Shown here: piece by piece, positions 11,301 to 20,300 of the stretch | How the letters are laid out: the number at the start of each line of letters is the position of its first letter | Numbering within the stretch: the stretch's first letter is position 1 | Source: Phoronis australis | Lineage: Eukaryota; Phoronida; Phoronidae | Reading direction: 5' to 3' | Assembly (NCBI GenBank): GCA_002633005.1 | Contig: NMRA01000139.1 | Coordinates: 756,816-820,815, forward strand | DNA length: 64,000 nucleotides | Program-made: the position numbers and the translations under genes | Notes under the pieces: model-generated | Seen by the model: the letters and a program-made list of their open reading frames with translations, nothing else | Told to the model about the DNA's origin: nothing | Databases searched by the model: none

Positions 11301-14300
11301 GTCGCGGGCAGTGATCGATCGAAGTAAAGAAAATCAAGGAAACCCCGATCCAGCGGCTTAAGCCCAAAGGAGTTCAGTGCATAGGAGGCGCATGCAAGTG
11401 GTGGCGATGTGATCGGTAAACTTCCAGCCAAGCATGCGCACTGATGCTCACACACGGAATGCAGTGTGCCATTCATCATGTTTCCACAGAGCCATTTTTT
11501 AGTACAGGTGGTGCTGTGTCAGAGGGTAGAGAAACGCCTTTTCGGTTGACGCCTATCTGGACTTTAGTTGGAGTGGTTAGAAAATACCGACCCTGTCAGC
11601 CAGCTAGAAAGTTTATTGTTCTTGGCCAGTCGATGACATTGGGAAAAAAGAAAATCATATACTGAGAGACGAATTAGTGGCAGACGTTTCGGCCTGGTCC
11701 GCCAGCCTATTATGATTAAATGGATTGGTTCCGGCCGTACAATGTGCGCTTCTAGTAGGTTGTTGTAGTTTTGGCTGTTTTATTGACTACCAAAACATAA
11801 AGGACGGCTACAAAATAATATAATAAGTTAGGATTATCCAAAGAAAATGCTAACAAACAGATTAAAAAAAAATTGAACAATACAGCTTCAATGCTTACAA
11901 CAATATATGCATACAGCAAAAGTGATGAAATTCAGTTCAGCTAAGTGATAGCAATCAATGGGCTTCAAAATTTGACAGCAAACTGGAACGTATGATTGAA
12001 AATAAGTTAATAGGAAAGGACATATAACAGATGTATACAGCATAATGTCTAGCTTTCGAAAAACATTCATGACTTCAGCTACAGTACATAGTTTGCTATT
12101 TGACAATTACGAAATGAATGCACAAGCGAGGTAACCAGCAGCGGCTTGCAATTATTGCATATGGAAAACGATAGTTAGGCAGCAAACAGTAGAAACATTC
12201 CAGTCAGGTCTGGCAAAGGGTCACTAAGTAATTTTGTGTTTCAGTGAGTGATTTTCTGATTTCCCAGTGTAAGTGTACTTGACTTTCACGCAGACGACTT
12301 TGAATATACTACGGAATGGAGCGACTGGAGTCCTTGCTCAGATACATGTGGTCAATCAACACGTCGACGACAGAAAGTTTGCGAGGAACCCGAGTTCATG
12401 GGGATGCCGTGTCCGAAACACTTTCCAGCAGAAATTGAGACTGATGTGTGCGAAACACGGACATGTGACTGTAAGTAATTCGGGCAGATGAAGATATCAC
12501 TCCTACAGGCACTTCTCAAAATATCACAGTACCGCATTTACCAAAAACCCTGCGCCAGTAGGAAACTCACCTGACAGTTTTGTCGGCTGCCGCACTGATC
12601 ACTTTATGTTCCCTTACATGTAGGGTTAGTTTGTCAGTCTTCATTCGGATAGCATTTGAGTTTTACTGTTTTACAGTTTGTTTCAACACATACCAAGAAT
12701 TCTAGAAATAGTCGCAATCAATGCTGTTATTACCCGACCCGACCAGGCCTGGATAGACAATAATTGCACAGATAATGGGTCCCCAGTAGGTTAAATACTC
12801 AGTTGGGTTCTAACTTTTCTGTGCTTACTTTGTTCACTATTGGCCAAAACCAGCGTTTATATTTACAATATGTGATTAACACTTACTCGTAAATTGTTGG
12901 CTACGTAATTGTCCAAATCTCGTGTGAAAAGACGATATGCCGCTAATGGTATGGTTGACACAACAATTGGCTGCAAACGGTAATTGCACACGTCCTCAGT
13001 TGGTCACATGTAATTTAGGGACCTGTGGTTCAATTCCCAGTCGGAGTTTCTGAATTTTCTGTGTTTATTTGAAAAGTATGTCCCTCGTACAATGTGATTT
13101 TGGGTTAAATCGATGATGTTGGGATTTTGCTTTGCATGGTCTCACAACGCGCTGGTGTACATAGCATGGTCTCACCACAACTTGATGTACACAGCATGGT
13201 CTCACTACAACTTGATGTACAAATGCACAGGTTTTGAATGTTTCCAAGGTCAAAGTCGTGATTAAACCTGGAACACCCTCATTCCCGATCAGTCACGAGA
13301 TAGCTCTGTACATTTGGTGTTACCCATTTAAAAACTCTTGTATATGACCCGTGAAGTGAACGATTTATCCATGCAATTCAAAACATAAACTGAATCCCAT
13401 AATTTAAGCGGGTCTGTGCAGTCATTGCGTTCTGTTGCGTTATAGCCGAGGGCAGTGGAGGGGACCAAGCATCTGGAGTCAACGTAGGACAAGTAACGGA
13501 TACAAACAGTTATCCCTTGTTAAACCACGCATCGCCAGGTAGTGCATTCGCTTTCCTCGATACTTACGGATGTTTTACTAAATCAGTGTTTTATACTTAC
13601 AGAGTCAAAGGGGGGAGGGTTCTATGCTCAATTGTAGTTGGGGCTTAACTCGAAATGCCGTTACAGCCGTTATTATTCACGCAGTCTATAGATGGAGAAT
13701 GACATGAACAAGATTTGAGTGTTACAAATATGGCTTTCTTCAATTATTTGAACTGCACATGCGCGGCTTGTGTATTCGGTGATCTTTTCTTCTTGCAAGC
13801 ATTAGGCGCTGCTCCACCTAGTACAAAGCTTTTATCGAGACGCCTTCATGCGGCGCCACCACTTCCCACTGAAAAGACAACCTACGAAGGGGTGCTGGAC
13901 GTGAACGAGCAAGACAGCGATGAAGGGCCGCCGGCTGCACTGGCCAACATTGGGTTCATCGAAAGCGCTAGAAACAGTGAAACTGAGCCGGTGACGGTAT
14001 TGGCGGAGTCCAATATACAACATCGTCGTACAAGCGTGAACGAAGAGTCTGGTATATGTGTCATATGTCTTTGCTGATGGTTTACATGAAGCACAACACC
14101 AAGCTATACACGAAAACAGTCGCGGATATTTATCGAATATGTTTGCAATTCTAAAGCAAGCATTCGGTATCCTAGTCTAGCCTCAAGTAAAAGATTGGTG
14201 ACACAGAACCTGATTTCGAGAACCTAAAGTGACATGGGTTTTGCATACCTACATAAAGGTGTTTGTGGAGGGGCGGTGGCATGTTCAGGGTATTTTCAAA

Positions 14301-17300
14301 AAACATGGCGAGGTACGCTGTGTAAGTTACCAGCAAGGATGTTCTACTCTTACTATTGCATACCTAAAACCTTCTGACATTGTTTTCATACAAGTTTTGT
14401 TTTCGTAGTAGCGAATTGTTCAAAGTCAGTATACAGTGTAGATAAATTTAAAATGTATACATGTAAGGTCCTAATCACAAAGATTGTTCTTTTGACCGTT
14501 ACCAACAGCTGTATGCTTGCCACCAAATAGCACCAGAATAACTTACACCAAAATCTGTACACAAAGTTTGTGTCATTTAATTACAGGACTCTCCGTATCG
14601 AGCGTGTTGGCCGGGTTTCGAGGTGAGTGTATTTTACTTTACCAATCTAACTTAGTCCACGATCGTGGTTTAGTTTAAGTTTATTCAAATGCTATTGTCT
14701 TAATTGCTTTAAGGATTTCCACGTGGTGTTCTGGGCTATAGATTATGTATCGAAAGAAAATTAATTTTTCTATGGCTCCCAAGGATTTAAAGACTTCCCC
14801 AGATTTCTTAATACCTTTTTATTGATCTGCGTCGAACAAGACGCGACGTAGCAGCTTACCTAGGTTTTGGTATCATAAGTCCCAAGACTAAGCACCCGAG
14901 AAACAGAGTATGGCATGTAATTTGGGCAAGGACCTATTTTCGGGGGACCAAACGCCCATTCATAGTTAAACACTGCATTTATGTCTCAATCGCATGGGAG
15001 AGCACCAGAGAAAGGGAAACCCACTTTAAGTACATCATTCTCTTGGTGTAAAGATCTTTCGTTGTCATTCCCTACAGTGCCAGGATCTTTGTCGACGATT
15101 CAAAAAGTTATGGTTGCGATGGTCTCAGTTACCCCAGTGACGCTAATAGTCGGGCTTCTTGGATGTATCCTCTATTTCGTGGACAAAGGCAGGCGGTGAG
15201 TAAACAGCAGACAAATGTTTCAGAGTTACCGTATTAAACCACGCAACTGTACACAAGGATAATCAGTTAATGTCGTGGTAGCTTCCCTATTCTGTCAAAC
15301 TCAAGAAGAGAACCGTGTAATAATAGAAGAGGATAACCCCAAATGACTGTTTGAAGTTTTGGTGGAGTTTCAGATGAAAGTCTCGTGGTTTTGCAAATTG
15401 TGAAATGGCAAGAAATAAGGACCAGGAGCCTATACCTTTATTTCAGGCACAGTGCATTGCATGTCAGCATATTTCTATCCACTCCTCTTAACTGTTACAT
15501 ATATGTTTGACAAAAAGCAACCTCAGCATGCTTAGTGCTGTGAAAGTCAACAAATCCATTTTGTGTTTTTTTCTTGTGTTGTTGCATCGTTATTTTTTGG
15601 ATTTTACACATATCATCCTTGACACTTTGGTGTAAACTGAGGCAAAATAAGGCATACTTACAGCCAACATGTCTTTAGCTGGGTCATGTAATTTCTTCAT
15701 ACAAAAATCAATATCGAAGTCCGCATAATTTAGTGATGCTCGAAAGTTTATTTTCTGAGTAGTCTCAAATTCCAATTTTTGTTCTAAAGGAAAAACATTT
15801 GTATGTAGGACTACAATAGCTTTTATTCTTGAGGAAAAACTTCCGTTGATAAACCAATGTCTTACAGTCGAAATTTTCCTAACAATATCAAATTTGGACC
15901 TTCTTTCTGTCCAATTCTTGCGGCCACAACATTTCGCCGTACATGTATATAAGACCAGGTGTTGTGATTTCTGGCAATAAGCCATGATTGTTCTATCACA
16001 ATTAAGTGGCTAAAACCATTGCATACAAATATTTGATTGAAAATAGAAACAAAACTGCACGTACATGTATTGCAAAGGTTACAATAGAATGCATAGATCG
16101 AAATAGTTTGAAATTGAATTGACTTCTGATTCGAATATCAGATGTGAACGGCTAATTTGAAGTTCTTGAATGCGTCAGATGATACAGACTACAGAGGTTA
16201 AAAAGCAGGAGAGTACTTTGGACTTGAAACGGTATCCGTTTCAATCTAGTACATCACTTAAGGGATTTTTCAGGTATTTTATGTACATTAGAAGCACGTG
16301 TAACCACCTATTTACCCGAATATTGAAATAATTCACAAGAACAGAAGTTTATTACGCGTTAATTAATTCTTTTATAGAGTGCACTTGGAGTATCTAATTA
16401 TGTTTGAGACAAGTGGAGCATGTGCTTGAAAATAACAATAGGTAACTTGAGAAGAAGGAAAAAAGTCTTTTATTTCATATTATTTTTAACCATTTTGAAG
16501 TTGTGCCATAGAATTGCTTTTACAGGGTCAAATACTGTAGATTCTACATCGTCTCATGACGTTATGTTAAAATATATCAAAGCTTACTCGTCCCTTCGTA
16601 AAGGAGTTTTTATATATTTTTAACATGTGATTTAAATATTTCAAATGGAATATAGGATATTGAATGTTATTACTACATGCCAAAATTCACACAAAATGAG
16701 AAAAAAAAATCGACTACATCAGGAAAAATTGTTGCACAAAGTATTAGAATACAAAAAATCTTAGATCAAACACTAAGTCTGATAAGAGACATGTGCCACT
16801 ATCCTCAAAAGCACTTTGGACACTTTATGCAACCGGCCTTTTCTTGAATGCTTGTGATGAATATGCATATTAGATGCCATTGTTAGTTACCCTTTACCTG
16901 ATTTGTAAAATTATTCTACAAGTACTGGTATTAATGGCACACCATTCACAAATCCACCCAAAAGTAGTTGGTTTAATCATTTTATTCTGTCGTATGCGTT
17001 AACACATGTAATCTTGACATCAGGACAATTTCCGCTTCAGCACCATTAAAATTGTTAAGAAATAAGAGACGGGACTGGATATTCATTGGTCTATAAAAAA
17101 GTGTAGTAATGTTGATATCAAACAGCTAATACTACGCAAACCATATTTTAACATTTCAGTTTAGTTTTTACGTTTGGCTACAGGTGTAGCAGCACGTCCG
17201 GCCTCTCGATTTGGTCACGGTTGCATTGCGTTGAAGCAGCGCATAACATACCTTGCAAATCCAAATTCGATAACCATGGATGGTTTAGTCTCACACCTCT

Positions 17301-20300
17301 TTATACGTGCTGAACATCTACACATGTACATTTGCCCCTTGTAATTTGCACAGGCGGAAAATTCCATCAACAGACGGTGAACAGGTCGGGCTTCTCGAAG
17401 GATACCCGGAAGATTTCGACGACAAAAGAAAAAGCTTTAGGCGTAAGTTGAATTGAAATTATTGCATGTAAAATAAAAGAGAATGCCACCCGATTTAATT
17501 ACTATTTTTTACCGTCTTAATCGGTCTATATCCACATCACCTCGTGTATGGTCGATCTTTTCTCGCCGAGAGGTGTCGCGTTAACTTTGAGGAAGGTGAG
17601 AAACGACGAAGCGACGACAGTGGTTCTTCTGCAGAATGAGTGCCGCAGTGGAGTGTTATATCGTTGCCTTGTGGCTGTGAAATATGAAAAGTACGCCGTT
17701 AATACCAAGTATGAGGCCATGAAACTTCTCCGCGTCTGTGTGCGGCATTTTGTCGGCAGTGATTTCACTGACGATCGAATGTCGGCTTACTAAAGGGCTC
17801 ATGCCACGACAGAAAAGAGACTTAGGCTGAAGACAGATGTTGTGCGTTGTGTGTTTACGTTCGGCAGGAGGCAAAGAAACGCAGGTGGCTTGTTGTTCAG
17901 TTGGTGATTATGGAGAATTGTANCGGATTTCGCCTACCGCCCGTTTAAAATACACGGGACGAAATTAGTACAGAACGCGATAGAACGTATTGTAGTGCGA
18001 ATCTGAAGTTCATTTGCCATAACAGCAATGCTTTTGGGCATTTTTCGAACTAAACGGCTAAAAACTCGAAGACAATAACAGAATACACTTTGCTACCGTA
18101 TTGCCTATTGGGCAAATGACCAAACGACAAGCTTTTGCCCCACTTCCCGTGACGTCACAGTTAAGTCTCACATAATCTCGCGTTATTGTTAGAAACTCGC
18201 AAAAGGCCTATTGTAGTGGGCCACGAAAACATAAAAAATTACAATTAATTCATGGCATGGGGACATAAAATTTTATATAACCTGTTTGGTGACTCAATGG
18301 TTCGCCAGGCTTCTGCCAACTCTTTTCCTAGCCGTAAAACATCGTAAGCGGACCTCTTTTCACACGCTGTGCAAAATCAGGGTGTGAGTCCGTGAGAAAC
18401 ATCTGCGATTTTATATCCTATGGTTATATGTTTGAGAATCTTTATTTAGATATTCGTATACATGTAAATTATTCGAATCATTGTTACTGTGCAACTTTTG
18501 CTCTGACAGTTCTGTGGAAGGATAAATTGACTTGGCGGTCTTCGACGATCTAGTAATTAGACTTCAAATTTCGCGGCTAATTCTCAAAAATAATCACGTG
18601 CACATTATTTCTCTGGATCACTAGCACAGTCTTTTCGTGACTGTAAGGTTAGTTTGCAAATTTGGCTGATTTATGTTCGTGATGCCATCAGTTCGGCCGT
18701 GACGGGCCTCGTCGAGTTCCGAGCAACTGGCCGGGATACCAAGCGTTTTGTGTGTTTAGAACTAAAAAAATTGCATTTCTAAAATTATAACACACAGCTA
18801 TGATCTCCTGTCTGTATTTCACGGACGAATAATTCGAATTTACCACCGAACAGACTCCTGCGAACGACATTGGTAAATTGGCCTACCTTACTTTGTAGAT
18901 TAAATCAGTTTTCAGCCACAATAAGATCAAAACCGGACGATCGCCGTACAAATAATAGCACCGTTGTTGCATCTGTGTATCGTAAGCCCAGTTTTTCTGG
19001 GCTTTATCTTAAATTTGATAGTTTTGTGCCTATCCAGTACAAGAGAGGTCTAGTCAATTGCTTGTTACACCGTGCCTGTAGAATCTGCTCCACAAATTTA
19101 AATTTTGATAGTGCCGTAGGTATGATTTTCCAGTTATTGCGTTCCAATGGTTACAATCTAAATTTTCTGAATAGCTGTAAAAGGCAATTTCTTTCAAAAA
19201 TGAATGAGGCAGATAAAATAGCTGTTATTTGACCCGAGAAAAAGAAAGTTTTCTTTTCTCTTGGTTACAACGGGCGAAGTGGTATAAAATTGAAACGCCA
19301 ATTATGTCGCCTTATTCATTGCATAGACCCAGCAGTTGAACTGATAGTTGTTTTCAAACCCCTTCGAAAACTTTCCAATATGCTGTGTCAACTGAAGTCA
19401 CCCATCCTTTATTGAACAAGAGCAATGTTGTGTATAAGGATGAATGTGACAACTGTAAGGAATTCTATATCGGACTCACACAGAGACGCCTCTGTGACAG
19501 GTTGAAAGAACATCACACCTCAGAGAAAACATATATAGACATTGTATTAGCTACAATCTCCAAGCCAACTCTGTTAGTATTATCTGCAGAAAAACTAATA
19601 AGGAGTTAGTGTACATTAAAGAGTCATTGGCCATTCAGAAACAGCATTTCACTGATTCTCTGAATAACATGCAGAGTTCTGCGAACCTGCAGCTATGGTG
19701 ATGACCAGCTACTGACCATATTCTATGTATCTCTCGCTTCACTCTATGAATGTTACCTGAGCTGTATGTTGGCACTTGTTGTCCTAAACTTTTGTAAATA
19801 TGATCCTGATGATGTCTAATGAAAAGACGAAACGTTGAATTGAACATGATTTTTTATTTGTGCGGCGATCGTCCGGTTTTTTGATCTTACTTTGTAAGCT
19901 ACGCTACGTCCAAATTCCTTTAAATCCGTAACAGCCAATAAAACAACACGCTTGTTCAATAACAAGATGCATTTTAAGGGGTTTACATCCAGTTACGATG
20001 ATTTATTGGTGTAAAACGATGAATTCAAGCGATAAGCTGACACCAGTATGCATGTTGTGAACTGCTGAACAGACTGCGTTTGAACCTCTCACCTGATTGG
20101 TTAATTTCAACACCTGCCATCAGGTGTCATGTAAAAGACCTGTGCTCGCTGTTATCGAGTTTAACTACTGGATATAAATTGATACAAAATAGGTTGTTTT
20201 TGGGTGGCATTCTCCTTTAAGGGAAACAAGTTTTAATTGTTCAATTGGCACAGCTACATGTACATGTAATTCCAGTTAGGTGGCACACCGCTGACACTGT

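Larger units (their letters stand above)
18887..19896 (+). mobile_element. Penelope-like element (short, decayed) with 11-bp target duplication and inverted ends
   Basis: CTTACTTTGTA occurs at 18887-18897 and again at 19886-19896, flanking about 990 bp that the homologous transposon copy at 55673-55765 lacks, which shows an insertion. The insert has inverted ends: GATCAAAACCGGACGATCGC near 18928 and its complement near 19860-19885. It contains the end of a reverse transcriptase, a GIY-YIG endonuclease region and a hammerhead-like core (19806-19836), all typical of Penelope-like elements. Confidence 0.85.
17476..20220. mobile_element. TIR DNA transposon with decayed THAP-like domain, copy 1, carrying a nested Penelope-like insertion
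   Basis: The left end AAAGAGAATGCCACCCGA and right end GGGTGGCATTCTCCTTTAA are inverted repeats. The same ends recur at 45558 and at 54301-56028. Interior 17548-17790 carries a decayed frame with KYAVNTKYEAMKLL, then CVRHFVGSDF, like the C-terminal CxxHF..SDF half of a THAP zinc finger. TTAA is seen beside or at the ends of several copies, so a TTAA-targeting superfamily is possible, but the assignment is open. The element sits in intron 10 of gene A. There is an N at 17923. Confidence 0.72.

Noticed and set aside
12990-13060. tRNA-like words (CTCAGTTGG and GGTTCAATTCCC)
   Set aside because: A-box- and B-box-like words are present but no acceptor stem or cloverleaf could be drawn; a SINE remains possible.
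13430-14060. TSP1 or lectin duplication in the region after gene A exon 5
   Set aside because: The exons there have no cysteines or domain signature; they are stalk sequence.
15590-15985. 131-codon minus-strand frame with ATG inside gene A intron 9
   Set aside because: No recognised motif, no paralogue in the other genes and no splice-supported extension; length is compatible with chance.
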